DNA of 64,000 nucleotides. Source: Filomicrobium sp. (lineage in GTDB: Bacteria > Pseudomonadota > Alphaproteobacteria > Rhizobiales > Hyphomicrobiaceae). The stretch covers positions 2,110,606 through 2,174,605 of the forward strand of contig CP051234.1 in the NCBI GenBank assembly GCA_017792465.1, written 5' to 3'. The notes below the pieces were generated by a model. That model did no database searches and was not told the DNA's origin. It saw nothing but the letters and a program-made list of their open reading frames with translations. Numbering within the stretch: position 1 is the stretch's first letter; each line of letters starts with the position of its first letter. The translations under genes were made by a program, and so were the position numbers. Below, piece after piece: positions 1-9,148 of this stretch.

Positions 1-532
1 CGAGTTTGGGACGATAGAGCCTGGGCCCAAGCCAGTCTGTCGTCAGGTTTTTGGCTTCGGTCGTGTGGTACTTCTTGGTGTACTGCATCGGGAACGTCTC
101 GGCGAACGTTTTGCCGAAAGCCGCTCTGAGCCAGTCTTCATAGTTGTTGATCTGCGGGTCTGTAACCTTCGTCGCTTCGACGAAATCGTTGATGCAGGAA
201 ACGATGAGTTCGGCGGGCAAGCCATGAAGATTGACCTGGGCGGGATGCTTGACCCAATGCCCCTGCCAGTAATTGTTCACGTAGGCCTTGAAGCGCTCGA
301 ACTTGTCGTCGACCGATTTCGCGAACAGTTTCTGGATGCGCTTGTCGGATGTGAACGAGATGTGCGGGCCTTCGTCGAATGCGAACCCATCGTCGTAAAA
401 ATGCGTCGAGGTGTGGCCGCCAAGCCGGGGGCGGGCTTCGTAAATCGTCGGCTTGACGCCCTCTTCGTGCAAAGCGTAAGCGGCGCCGAAACCGGCCATG
501 CCTGCTCCCAAAACTGCGATCGACTTGCTCAT
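1..532 (-). CDS. FAD-dependent oxidoreductase (UDP-galactopyranose mutase / protoporphyrinogen-oxidase-like), 3' part missing
   Basis: The N-terminal 177 residues are present and the gene runs off the left edge. It opens with a Rossmann FAD-binding motif (VLGAGMAGFGAA, about residues 7-18), followed by the E-A-R-P-R-L-G-G-H segment that holds the FAD ribose and pyrophosphate in the amine oxidase / UDP-galactopyranose mutase superfamily. The ATG lies 17 bases after the stop of the upstream epimerase, with a GAGG Shine-Dalgarno in the gap, so the two form an operon. In a polysaccharide locus, a flavoenzyme acting on a nucleotide sugar or lipid-linked sugar is plausible. The exact substrate cannot be read from this fragment. 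Confidence 0.8.
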   Translation of the reverse strand, partial: MSKSIAVLGAGMAGFGAAYALHEEGVKPTIYEARPRLGGHTSTHFYDDGFAFDEGPHISFTSDKRIQKLFAKSVDDKFERFKAYVNNYWQGHWVKHPAQVNLHGLPAELIVSCINDFVEATKVTDPQINNYEDWLRAAFGKTFAETFPMQYTKKYHTTEAKNLTTDWLGPRLYRPKL

Positions 533-549
533 GATTGTTCGGTTCCTCT

Positions 550-1476
550 TTACGCTCGCGTCTTCTCTTGGCCGGCCATAGACTGGCGGGCTGCCTTGAT
601 GGTGTCGGCAATTCCGGCGCCAAGTGTCAGTTCTCTACGCCAACCGATCGCGGCCTCGGCCGGGCCAGGGTCGCCGAGAACAACGGGGGCTTCATCTGGA
701 GGGGATTGGCGTGCGCCGATGCGGACGAGATCTTCTCTGCCCGTCTGGCGCGCCACTTCCAAGACAAGTTCGCGCAGGGAGATTGGCTCGCCGCTGGCCA
801 AATCGACCGGGCCTTCATGATCGCTCAGTAAGCTCGCAACGATCCCGCTGGCGACATCGCCGATGTGCAGGTAATCGCGGACCTGGCGACCATGTGAGAT
901 TTCGGCGGGGCGGCCTTCGAGCAATGAACGGACGACGTGCGCCACCAGACGCGTCGGATTTTCACCCGGGCCATAGATGAAGAACGGGCGCGGCCAGACG
1001 AACGACAGTCCAGAACTTTTTGAGAAGACGTCCAGGCTATTGCGCAGTGCGTTTTTCGCAGCCCCATAAATAGAGCCGGCGACAAGCGGAGTTGTATCTG
1101 GTCGGCAGATGCCGTAACGCCAATCATATTCGGCGCATGAGCCGACGACGGCTACGCGCTCGCCGCCGGCCTCGCGAAACGCTTCGATCAGGTCGATGCT
1201 TGCCTTCAGCCAATCCCAATTTCGAGGGCTCGCCATGACATCACCGTGGACGGGCTGCCAGGCGGCGTGGATCATGCGAGTCGGGCGGAGCTTCTCCAAA
1301 GCGAGGCGCGTCATTGCAGAATCGAGCAAATCAACTTGCACCGTCTCGACACGTGCGTCGCGAAAATCGAGAGCGGTGCGGCTTGCCGCGATGACGTTGA
1401 AATCGCGGTTAAGCAAATGCTGCACGCAGCGTTGGCCGATGAAACCGCTCGCGCCTGTTACGAGAACCTTAGTCAT
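550..1476 (-). CDS. NAD-dependent epimerase/dehydratase (extended SDR)
   Basis: A 308-residue extended short-chain dehydrogenase/reductase that probably modifies a nucleotide sugar for EPS synthesis. The N-terminus has the NAD-binding motif TGASGFIG (residues 7-14). The catalytic Tyr-x-x-x-Lys appears as YGAAK near residue 138, preceded by a Ser in GSCAEY. The later IYGPGE and RDYLHIGDVA segments are typical of sugar epimerases and dehydratases. Length is normal for the family. It reads away from the neighbouring epimerase at 2161 and is followed after 17 bases by the FAD oxidoreductase. Its start overlaps a possible small gene upstream. The substrate is unknown. Confidence 0.88.
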   Translation of the reverse strand: MTKVLVTGASGFIGQRCVQHLLNRDFNVIAASRTALDFRDARVETVQVDLLDSAMTRLALEKLRPTRMIHAAWQPVHGDVMASPRNWDWLKASIDLIEAFREAGGERVAVVGSCAEYDWRYGICRPDTTPLVAGSIYGAAKNALRNSLDVFSKSSGLSFVWPRPFFIYGPGENPTRLVAHVVRSLLEGRPAEISHGRQVRDYLHIGDVASGIVASLLSDHEGPVDLASGEPISLRELVLEVARQTGREDLVRIGARQSPPDEAPVVLGDPGPAEAAIGWRRELTLGAGIADTIKAARQSMAGQEKTRA

Positions 1477-1678
1477 TAGAAATCACGGGAGCGGAGTGTG
1501 GGCCGATCAGCCTCCACCGCACGCTGATCTGGCCGGGAAGCGTCGCGTGCAGGCGGACAAACGAAATCGGTTCTAGTTGCAGCACAATAGCTGGCTCATG
1601 CATTTCATCGTTATCGGCTTCGCGGAGTTCGTTCACCTGGCGCTCATTCCGCTCTAAAGCAATGGCAATACCCGACAT
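1469..1678 (-). CDS. Possible small protein overlapping the epimerase start
   Basis: A 69-codon reading frame whose TAA overlaps the epimerase ATG by 8 bases, the kind of overlap used for translational coupling. A GGGA Shine-Dalgarno lies about 5 bases before its ATG. The product starts MSGIAIALERNERQ and has no motif I recognise. Its C-terminal half (PAIVLQLEPISFVRLHATLP) looks like globular protein rather than random translation. It could be a real small protein, the remnant of a longer enzyme, or chance. The overlap and ribosome site are the only support. Confidence 0.35.
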   Translation of the reverse strand: MSGIAIALERNERQVNELREADNDEMHEPAIVLQLEPISFVRLHATLPGQISVRWRLIGPHSAPVISND

Positions 1679-2160
1679 ATAATCCCGTTTGTGAACTGTT
1701 GTCAGTTAACAATGCGGGGGGGCCAATCGCGAACGCTCTAAGCGGTTAGCGTTAAGGCGAGATCCCCGGCTGGCTCAATTCCAATCAAAAGATCGCAGCG
1801 CCGCCTAGTGCTTCTTGACGGCCGGTTCCACATACCTCTTTTGGCCTGCACCCAACCTGCCGTCGGACCGCCGCGCGACACGGCGCGCACATGTCCGTCT
1901 TCACGAGGCTGCAAACCTCCGGCCCTGTTATCCATTGTCGTCTCTTTGTATCCGGATTTCACACCAGTGCAGGTCCGCGGCACTGGCTACCTCTTTTGAG
2001 GTAATCCAGCGAAGGCAATTATCATCTTTGCTAGTCGGTGACGCAATCAGGATGCCCGATTGAGGAATTGGTCTGTGCAGCTTCCGGACGCATAAAAAGG
2101 GTGGCGGATTGCACGAAATTTTTTCAGCGGTTGATCGATGATCGACGCGAAGGAGCCAAT
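1679..2160. other. Intergenic region between divergent epimerase operons
   Basis: About 480 bases between two divergently read units, so it should hold promoters for both. No confident -35/-10 pair, operator or RNA element was recognised. A GAAGGAG ribosome site ends the region just before the ATG at 2161. Confidence 0.5.
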
Positions 2161-3234
2161 ATGAAGATCCTCATTACCGGCAATTTGGGGTACGTCGGCC
2201 CAGTTCTCGTTGACTATCTGCGCCGAAACTTACCGGACGCCGAACTGATCGGCTACGACACCGGCTATTTCGGACACTGCCTTACGGCGGCAAGCGTCTT
2301 ACCGGAAACGGGGCTCGACCGTCAGATCTTCGGCGACGTTCGCGACATCACCGCTGAGACTTTGCGCGGTGTCGATGCGGTGGTTCATCTGGCTGCGATT
2401 TCCAACGATCCGATGGGCAACACCTTCGAAGCAGTCACGTCCCAGATCAATGACAAAGCCAGCGTGCGGCTTGCGGAATACGCCAAGGCAGCCGGTGTCG
2501 GCGCGTTCGTTTTTGCTTCGAGCTGCTCGATGTATGGCGCAGCCGACGGGCCAGCACGCCGCGAAGCTGATCCGGTGATGCCGCTGACGGCTTACGCGCG
2601 GTCCAAGGTTGCCGTCGAAGAGGCGTTGCGCTCGATTGGCGGCGAGACGATGAAGACGACAGCGCTGCGTTTTGCAACGGCGTGCGGCATGTCCCCCCGC
2701 CTGCGTCTTGACCTCGTCCTCAACGATTTCGTCGCCTGCGCATTGGCGTCTGGCGTCATCACCGTCCTGAGCGACGGCTCGCCATGGCGGCCTCTCGTCG
2801 ATGTCGAGGACATGGCGCGGGCTATTCACTGGGCCATTGTCAGGCATTCAGAAAGCGGCGGTATGAACCTATCCGTCAATGTCGGGCGTGATGCGTGGAA
2901 TTATCAGGTAAAGGATCTGGCGCTGGCTGTTGCAGAAGAAATTCCTGGAACGGCGGTCGAGATCAATACCAATGCGCCGCCAGACAAGCGCTCCTACCGC
3001 GTTGATTTTTCGCTGTTCGCAGAATTGGCGCCGGCTTTTGTGCCGCAAGTTTCGCTGAGGCAATCGATCCAACGGCTGCGCGACGGTTTGAAGTCGATGG
3101 ACTTCTCCGATGCCGACTTCCGCGGGTCTCAGTTCATGCGCCTCAAAGTTCTGCAAGCGCACCTGGAGGCCGGCCGATTGACCAAGGATTTGCGCTGGGT
3201 AAAGCCGGACGTCCAGACGCAGGTCGCTGCTTGA
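2161..3234 (+). CDS. NAD-dependent epimerase/dehydratase
   Basis: A 357-residue extended SDR nucleotide-sugar enzyme. The start is the ATG at 2161, chosen because GAAGGAG lies 5 bases upstream and the NAD-binding motif (TGNLGYVG, residues 6-13) follows immediately. The longer upstream reading frame has no such signal. Residues VVHLAAISNDP and the YARSK motif (catalytic Tyr/Lys) fit the family, with SSCSMYG supplying the serine. It stands alone, with a hairpin after its stop, and reads away from the epimerase/FAD operon. A role in making an EPS sugar precursor is inferred from context. Confidence 0.88.
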   Translation: MKILITGNLGYVGPVLVDYLRRNLPDAELIGYDTGYFGHCLTAASVLPETGLDRQIFGDVRDITAETLRGVDAVVHLAAISNDPMGNTFEAVTSQINDKASVRLAEYAKAAGVGAFVFASSCSMYGAADGPARREADPVMPLTAYARSKVAVEEALRSIGGETMKTTALRFATACGMSPRLRLDLVLNDFVACALASGVITVLSDGSPWRPLVDVEDMARAIHWAIVRHSESGGMNLSVNVGRDAWNYQVKDLALAVAEEIPGTAVEINTNAPPDKRSYRVDFSLFAELAPAFVPQVSLRQSIQRLRDGLKSMDFSDADFRGSQFMRLKVLQAHLEAGRLTKDLRWVKPDVQTQVAA

Positions 3235-3246
3235 GCCTTACAGCAT

Positions 3247-3265
3247 CAGGGCCATGCAGGCCCTG
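3247..3265 (+). terminator. Hairpin after epimerase gene
   Basis: A perfect 7-bp stem (CAGGGCC / GGCCCTG) with a 5-base loop lies 12 bases after the stop codon. No T-run follows, so it may be a weak terminator or an mRNA-stabilising hairpin. Confidence 0.4.
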
Positions 3266-3455
3266 AAAACGCCGCCAACAATGCGTAGCAAAACCAAAGC
3301 GGGCTCGGGGCTCGCTTTGCGTTCCCTGCCGACCGGCGCGGAGACGACCCGCGCCCGCCCGTGTTTTTGAAGCGCGACCGGCGACGGTTGTCTTTGCGTG
3401 ACGGGCGTCCCTATACTGCCGCACCTTGGAGCATAAGAAACGCGGCAGCGCCGGC

Positions 3456-4262
3456 ATGCGAATTCTCGTTACCGCTGACATTCATTACTCGCTGAAGCAG
3501 TTCGACTGGCTTTACCGCGTGGCTGGCGATTTCGACCTTGTGATCCTCGCTGGCGATCATCTGGATATCGCATCCGCGGTGGATGAACGCGTGCAGATCA
3601 CGGTTGCGTTGAAAACGCTGGAACGGCTTTCGAAGAGGACGCGGGTTTTTGCCTCATCGGGCAACCACGATCTGGACCGCAGAAACGCTTCACACGAAAA
3701 ATACGCGGGCTGGATCAACAGGCTACGCGCGATCGGTATCGCAACCGACGGCGACACGGTTACGATTGGCGACTGCGTCGTTTCCATCTGCCCTTGGTGG
3801 GATGGGCCTGTTGGGATGGCGCAGGTCGCCGAACAACTGGAGCGCGACGCCAAGCTTGCCAAAGACCAGTGGATATGGGTCTACCACGCGCCGCCGGAAG
3901 GTTCGCCGACCAGCCAGGAACTGACCAGATCCTATGGTGACCATGAGCTGCTGCAGTGGATCGAGAAGCTGCATCCCGACATTGTCTTGTGCGGGCATGT
4001 TCACAATGCGCCTTTCCACAAGGCCGGAAGCTGGGTCGACAAAATCGGCTCGTCGTGGGTTTTCAATGCGGGGCGGCAGATTGGCGATGTCCCCGCGCAC
4101 ATCATTTTTGACACGGCTCATAAATCGGCGGTCTGGTTTTCAATCGCGGGGGCCGAAATCGCCGATTTGGAGAATTCCGAAGTGCCGATCCGCGAACCGT
4201 TGCAAGCGCTGCCGGACTGGCTCAGGTCTGAGGACCAGAATCGCGCTCCGAGCCAAGTTTGA
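3456..4262 (+). CDS. Calcineurin-like metallophosphoesterase
   Basis: A 268-residue protein with the full metal-binding motif set of the family in order: D-x-H (ADIHYS, residues 8-13), GDxxD (AGDHLDIA), GNHD (SSGNHDLD) and GHxH (CGHVHN). These residues normally bind two metal ions for phosphoester cleavage. No signal peptide is seen, so it should be cytoplasmic. The ATG at 3456 is preferred because the first motif follows directly; a TTG 30 bases upstream is possible. The 3' end overlaps the convergent cyclic-nucleotide-domain gene by 41 bases. The substrate cannot be told. Confidence 0.85.
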   Translation: MRILVTADIHYSLKQFDWLYRVAGDFDLVILAGDHLDIASAVDERVQITVALKTLERLSKRTRVFASSGNHDLDRRNASHEKYAGWINRLRAIGIATDGDTVTIGDCVVSICPWWDGPVGMAQVAEQLERDAKLAKDQWIWVYHAPPEGSPTSQELTRSYGDHELLQWIEKLHPDIVLCGHVHNAPFHKAGSWVDKIGSSWVFNAGRQIGDVPAHIIFDTAHKSAVWFSIAGAEIADLENSEVPIREPLQALPDWLRSEDQNRAPSQV

Positions 4263-4707
4263 CTTCTTCGTCGTGCTGGCATGACAGGCATGCGAGGACT
4301 TCATCGACCATGCAAAGATGATCCTCTCGATCCCCATACTGGTTTTTTAGATCGGCGAGGTAGCTTGTCAGCATCTGCAGGCGCACTGCCAGGATGTGCG
4401 CGACATGGAACATGATCTCGGCATCGGACTGCAAGAAGCTCAATCCGTTTTCGATGACGTGGACGCGACTGTCCCTGGTAGCCGTAACGCTCGCGGTATG
4501 GGGCTGAGACAGGACGAGCGACATTTCTCCAAAAACGGCTCCTGGTTCCTCGACTCTGGCGATTTCAGTCTGTCCGCTGTGAACGCTGAAGGCACCGTCG
4601 AGCAAAACGAAGAGCTTTCCCGTCGTGGTGTCCTTCTCAATCAAGGTTTCGCCTTTGGGCACCGTGATCTGCGGGAAGCGGCGACACGCTTCGAGAAGTT
4701 TGGACAT
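4222..4707 (-). CDS. Cyclic nucleotide-binding (CRP-like cNMP) domain protein
   Basis: About 161 residues forming one cNMP-binding domain: a jelly-roll with KGETLIEKD, LFVLLDGAFSV and the phosphate-cassette-like PGAVFGEMSLVL, then a C-terminal helix. There is no helix-turn-helix, so it is not a complete CRP-type transcription factor. The start at ATG 4707 has AGAGAG 9 bases upstream; a TTG three codons earlier is the alternative. The C-terminus includes CLSC and a charged tail. It overlaps the convergent phosphoesterase gene. It may be a small-ligand sensor or a regulatory subunit; the partner is unknown. Confidence 0.8.
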   Translation of the reverse strand: MSKLLEACRRFPQITVPKGETLIEKDTTTGKLFVLLDGAFSVHSGQTEIARVEEPGAVFGEMSLVLSQPHTASVTATRDSRVHVIENGLSFLQSDAEIMFHVAHILAVRLQMLTSYLADLKNQYGDREDHLCMVDEVLACLSCQHDEEVKLGSERDSGPQT

Positions 4708-4973
4708 TGCAGTCAACTCTCTTGGTCGTCATTGGGCGAAGCTTTGACGGTCGAGGCAGCAACACTCTGGCTTTTAGGAATACCGATTACCGCAAGGCTC
4801 GCTGCCTCTCGCCAAAGCGCTGAAAGATCAGGATTATGCGATAGTTCGGCTCCCGCTGTCCACGCCCACGCCGGAAAGGTGGAACTTGCGCGGCGAGTTC
4901 GCCAAGCAAGGGGATTTGCGAGCGCCAAGCGAAATGGCGATTGGGGCGCTACGATTTGGCGTTGCCGTCGGGG

Positions 4974-6434
4974 TCAAACAACGCGCCTTTTCGCGGAGAA
5001 CTCGTGAAGTTTTCCTGCGAAGTGCTCGACCTCGTGCCAAAGCGGATGCTTGGTCAGGTAAAGGGCGCCGAGCCAGAAGAGGACTCCGACGGTCCCTGCG
5101 ATGAAGCCTTCAGGGATTGAAAGCGCGAGGCTGCCGTTTAACACCCAGGCGGCCAAAATGGTGCCGCCGGCGCCAGCGCCGACCATTGGCAGGCTTTTCA
5201 TACAGGCATCGACAACGTCGAGGTAAGATAGATCCAGCTCGGCCTTGATGGCGCGCAGCGAAAGGAAGGCTTGCAGGAAATAGGTCAGGAAGAGACTGCA
5301 TGTAACGGCAGTCAGGCTGATGTATGCCGCAATGGTGATGATCACCAGCGATACCGGCACAAAATAGAGCATCATGCGGGTCGTTTGCCTGACAGCTCCG
5401 ACCGCGACCAGCAGACTATGAGACGCCGGCATGATGAACGTCGGCAATGAGGCCATCGCGATGATCTGAACGTAGGGGACGACGTGGTCCCATTGCGGTC
5501 CCAGCAAGACAGCGACAATCGGCGTTGCCAGCAGCGTCAGCATGACCAGTGCCGGCCACATGACTGCGGCCAGCAATTCGAACATGCGCAAAGCCGGCGC
5601 TTTCAAGTCCTGACCGTTGCGAACATGTTGCGCGAAGGCGGGAAGGACGACAGGCGAAATGGCCGAAAGGATCGCCTTGGTGGGGAGCTGGGACACAGTA
5701 TGCGAGCGGTTGAAGATACCGACGCCGGTCACGGAAATTGCGCGGGCAATGATGATGGAGGGATACGTTTCGTTGATCTGGTTGAGGATGCCTGACGCGT
5801 TGCCATAAAGCGCGAAAGTCAGAAGGCTGCGAGATCCCTCCAAGCAGGGCTTCAGAGCGAGATATTGGGGGCGAATAAGCACCGAAAGCGCGATGGTCGC
5901 GATAGCGCCTGTGATACACGCCCAGCCGAAGCTTTCATGGCCCCATCCGGTTGCCGCGAGCGCGATGATCGTAACCGTGCTGGTGGTGACAGTCGCCAGG
6001 TTGACGAGGGCCAGAGCGCCAAAATCCATATCGCGACGGACCATCGCCAGGATTGGACGCTCTATGGGCGCGGCCAGCAGTGAGATGGAAATGAGCCGCA
6101 TCAGGAGTTCCAAGCGCGGCTCATTGGCGAAATGGGCGATGGGGCCGGCGAGGACATTAAAGAGAACGATTGCGATCAAGGTCGCAATCATCATCACCGT
6201 CGTCGCGGTCCGCAGGTCTGTTTTGTCGACTTCCGTCTTCTGGATGAGGTACGACGTGATGACGTCGCGAGAGGCTTCGGCAAATGCCAAAACTGCCGCG
6301 CCGATTGCGACAATCCCAACTTCTTCAGGCGTCAGCAATCGCGATACGGCCATGACGGTGAGGAAGTTCACCGCCAGGGTCGCGTATCGATCGATGGACG
6401 TAAAAAGAGCCGCTCTGCGGATACCGTTCATCAT
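4974..6434 (-). CDS. Polysaccharide flippase (Wzx-type, MOP superfamily)
   Basis: A 486-residue integral membrane protein with a dozen or more hydrophobic segments spread along its length. The N-terminal pattern (about residues 20-45: AVNFLTVMAVSRLLTPEEVG) is typical of polysaccharide biosynthesis proteins that flip undecaprenyl-linked repeat units across the inner membrane. It lies between genes for regulation and glycosyl transfer in the EPS locus, which supports Wzx function over multidrug export. Two adjacent ATGs (6434 and 6431) are possible starts, and neither has a strong Shine-Dalgarno. Substrate specificity is not readable. Confidence 0.87.
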   Translation of the reverse strand: MMNGIRRAALFTSIDRYATLAVNFLTVMAVSRLLTPEEVGIVAIGAAVLAFAEASRDVITSYLIQKTEVDKTDLRTATTVMMIATLIAIVLFNVLAGPIAHFANEPRLELLMRLISISLLAAPIERPILAMVRRDMDFGALALVNLATVTTSTVTIIALAATGWGHESFGWACITGAIATIALSVLIRPQYLALKPCLEGSRSLLTFALYGNASGILNQINETYPSIIIARAISVTGVGIFNRSHTVSQLPTKAILSAISPVVLPAFAQHVRNGQDLKAPALRMFELLAAVMWPALVMLTLLATPIVAVLLGPQWDHVVPYVQIIAMASLPTFIMPASHSLLVAVGAVRQTTRMMLYFVPVSLVIITIAAYISLTAVTCSLFLTYFLQAFLSLRAIKAELDLSYLDVVDACMKSLPMVGAGAGGTILAAWVLNGSLALSIPEGFIAGTVGVLFWLGALYLTKHPLWHEVEHFAGKLHEFSAKRRVV

Positions 6435-6485
6435 GTGCCAATTAGTTTTTGTATCGGTGGCATGAGGCGAGTTGTCCGGACGGAT

Positions 6486-7757
6486 CTACTCGGCCGCAGC
6501 AGGCAAGTGCTCAAAGGCTCCTATATCTTGGTCTTGGTTAAGTGAGGCGGTGGCTTCGTTGAACGCCTGGGCGATCTGGGCGCGGAAGCGATCGGGCGAG
6601 AAGCGGAGCGCGTTGCGGCGGCAGGCATCGGGGCTCATCTTGTCGCGATGCTGTTCGAAGTAGTCGATCGCTGCACAGACCGATTCTGCAGTCTGGCTGT
6701 TAAACAACACGCCGGTCGGCCATTTTTCGGAGCCCAGGTTACGCACGATATCGCGCGCGCCGCCGCGGCCGAACGCGATTACCGGCGTCCCGCAGAACTG
6801 CGCTTCGGCGAGCGCGATACCGAAGTCTTCGCAGCCTCCGAATACCAGCGCCTTGGCGTTGGCGACGGTGTCGACGTAATCTTCGCGCGGCAGGAACCCG
6901 GCAAATTCGATGTTGGGACCGGCCATACGCCGCAGTCCCTTCGACTGCTGGCCGTCTCCGACGACGACGAGTTTGCGGTCGGGCATCTTGTTGAAGGCTT
7001 CGATAACGAGGTCGGTTCGTTTGTAGGGTGCAAGGAAAGACGCCGTGACGTAGTAGTCGTCTTTTTGGGCGTTGAACTTCAATTCATCGAAGTGCACCGG
7101 TGGAAAGACGACTTTCGATTCTCTGCCGTAGATGCGGCGGATCCTTTGACGTACGAAGTTCGAATTCGCCAGCATCTCGTCGGGACCGTGCGCCGTCCGG
7201 GAATCCCAGATGCGCAGATGATGCAGGAAATACCTGAAGAGTAGGCCCTTGGGTCCATAACCCAGTTTGCCCTGTTGCAAATAGGAGAACTGCTCATCCC
7301 AGGCATAGCGCACGGGGCTGTGCACATAAGAGACATGAACTTGGTCGGGACGGGTCAGCACACCACGCGAAAAAGCTGCCGAAGATGACACGACCGCATC
7401 GTATTTGGTGACGTCGAACTGCTCGATCAAAAACGGGCAGGCGAAAAAGAGCGCCCGATAATAGCGTTCGACGAAGGGTAGGCCGTTGGCGACTGAAGAA
7501 TAGAACTCGACGTCCTTGAAGTATTGTTCCTTGACGTCGTCGGGGAGAAAATCAAAAAGCGTGAAGACCTCGGCGTTCTCGAAGGTCCGGCAGAGTTCGA
7601 CGAGAACGCGCTCGCCGCCCCTGAAGGACGGGCACCAGTCGTGCACGATGGCGACTTTCTGGCCGCGAATGAGGGCGGGGACTTTGGCCGCAGAACCTTG
7701 CTGTTCGGTTCGGCCGGCAGGCGGCAACAGTTCTTCGGTAACGCTGGATCCAGCCAT
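6486..7757 (-). CDS. Glycosyltransferase family 4 (GT-B fold)
   Basis: A 423-residue retaining glycosyltransferase likely to add a sugar to the EPS repeat unit at the cytoplasmic face. The N-terminal domain carries the glycine-rich WCPSFRGGERVLVELC segment. The C-terminal domain carries the family signature FGGCEDFGIALAEAQFCGTP (E-x7-E type) that binds the nucleotide sugar. The start was set at ATG 7757 because GGAAGGTGG lies a few bases upstream; the frame extends 40 codons further but without a ribosome site. It is read away from the GT2 gene at 8177 and lies 51 bases upstream of the flippase start, so the two are probably co-transcribed. Confidence 0.88.
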   Translation of the reverse strand: MAGSSVTEELLPPAGRTEQQGSAAKVPALIRGQKVAIVHDWCPSFRGGERVLVELCRTFENAEVFTLFDFLPDDVKEQYFKDVEFYSSVANGLPFVERYYRALFFACPFLIEQFDVTKYDAVVSSSAAFSRGVLTRPDQVHVSYVHSPVRYAWDEQFSYLQQGKLGYGPKGLLFRYFLHHLRIWDSRTAHGPDEMLANSNFVRQRIRRIYGRESKVVFPPVHFDELKFNAQKDDYYVTASFLAPYKRTDLVIEAFNKMPDRKLVVVGDGQQSKGLRRMAGPNIEFAGFLPREDYVDTVANAKALVFGGCEDFGIALAEAQFCGTPVIAFGRGGARDIVRNLGSEKWPTGVLFNSQTAESVCAAIDYFEQHRDKMSPDACRRNALRFSPDRFRAQIAQAFNEATASLNQDQDIGAFEHLPAAAE

Positions 7758-8176
7758 GTACCCACCTTCCGTTGGCAATCGAACCCGTCGCAACTCCGCG
7801 ACGATGGGCCGGTCGCGAATTCGATGGTCATCGATGTCGACCGGCACGCGATCATCGACCCACAAATCTCCGCTCACAAATCCGCTAAATGACGGACCTT
7901 ATTTGGGAAGTCGGGACAAACCGGGAGCGCGTGTAAGCCTTTAGGGGATGCGGCCTCTCCGAAGGGAGTATTCGATCGGGCTCAATGGGATCGGGGGAAC
8001 TCCGCCTTCAGCCGATTTGATTGCGTCATTCGCATTCGGTTTTCCCCTAGACTGAGCTTGGTGGAAGCCGATCTCGTTTGCGCATCAGATCAATCGCCTG
8101 CGCAACATCGACGCGATCGGCGGCCCACCAGTTAGAAGCGAGACGATCTCGACCAATTCAGTTCTGCGGGAGAACG
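7758..8176. other. Divergent intergenic region between two glycosyltransferase genes
   Basis: About 420 bases that must hold the promoters of both divergent units. It contains a GTATTCGAT string (about 7968) that also occurs at about 14202, upstream of the LuxR-type regulator. No promoter was assigned with confidence. Confidence 0.4.
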
Positions 8177-9055
8177 ATGAAGCTAACGGTTATTATTGCC
8201 TCAGCAGGGCGGCCTCAAATCCTGGCAGAAACGTTGCAGCATCTTGCCAAGCAGGATCGGCTGCCCGACGAACTTATTATTTCCGCTCCTGAGCCCTCTG
8301 ACGTCCCGGACTTGGCCAGCCTCGGTTTTCCTGCGCGATGCATCTATGGGACCAAGGGGCTAGCAGCACAACGAAATCGTGCGCTCGATGCTGCCCTCGG
8401 CGGCACCGATATCATCACGTTTTTTGACGACGATTTCCTGCCAGCTCGCAACTATCTGGCTCTGCTTGAAACGAGTTTTCGCGATCACCCTGAGTATTCG
8501 GTCATTCATGGTCAGGTTGTTGCCGATGGCGCGCACAACGAGGGCTATTCCTTCGAGGAGGGTCTGAGTGCGTTGGCTGCAGCAGAGCGCGCGCTCAATT
8601 CAGAGACACCTGTGGTCATTCGCGACCATCCTGGAGCCTATGGCTGCAATATGTCGTTTCGAGCTTCACAGGTGGGCGAATTACGCTTTGATGAGCGCCT
8701 CGCACTTTACGGTTGGCAAGAAGACATCGACTTCACCAATCAGCTCGGGCGGCAAGGCCGGATCGTCAGCATCAGCAACCTGCTGGGCGTGCACCTGGGC
8801 GTCAAAGCGGGCCGCGTCAACGGCACCCGACTTGGATATTCGCAGATCGCCAATCCGATCTACCTGGTTCGCAAGGGAACGATGCCGGCTGGCTTCGCGG
8901 CAGAACTTCTCGCCCGCAATATCACTGCCAATGTGGTCAAAAGCCTTTGGCCTGAGCCCTGGGTCGATCGCCGTGGGCGGCTTGGGGGCAATCTCATTGC
9001 CCTCTCGCACGTTCTGCGCGGCAGAATCGAACCGGAATACGTGACGAAACTTTGA
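8177..9055 (+). CDS. Glycosyltransferase family 2 (GT-A fold)
   Basis: A 292-residue inverting glycosyltransferase. It begins with the family start KLTVIIASAGRP, and the metal/nucleotide-binding acidic cluster is FFDDDF near residue 83. The acceptor region has the E-D motif in YGWQEDIDF (about residues 178-186). The ATG at 8177 follows GCGGGAG with correct spacing. There is no transmembrane segment, so it likely works at the cytoplasmic membrane face on lipid-linked EPS intermediates. It lies 93 bases before the export-protein gene and probably shares its transcript. The sugar specificity is unknown. Confidence 0.88.
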   Translation: MKLTVIIASAGRPQILAETLQHLAKQDRLPDELIISAPEPSDVPDLASLGFPARCIYGTKGLAAQRNRALDAALGGTDIITFFDDDFLPARNYLALLETSFRDHPEYSVIHGQVVADGAHNEGYSFEEGLSALAAAERALNSETPVVIRDHPGAYGCNMSFRASQVGELRFDERLALYGWQEDIDFTNQLGRQGRIVSISNLLGVHLGVKAGRVNGTRLGYSQIANPIYLVRKGTMPAGFAAELLARNITANVVKSLWPEPWVDRRGRLGGNLIALSHVLRGRIEPEYVTKL

Positions 9056-9148
9056 GCGCACTCTTAATCGGCAGTGACGACAGATGATCTGTAGTTCCAA
9101 GCCGCCGTTAGACGTTGTGAATTGCAGAGCTTTAAGGAGACTTCAATC

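Noticed and set aside
1738-1983. Small leftward reading frame of 81 codons between the two epimerase genes
   Set aside because: It lies in a presumed double promoter region, has an Arg-rich composition without a recognised motif, and its inner ATG has only a weak ribosome site.
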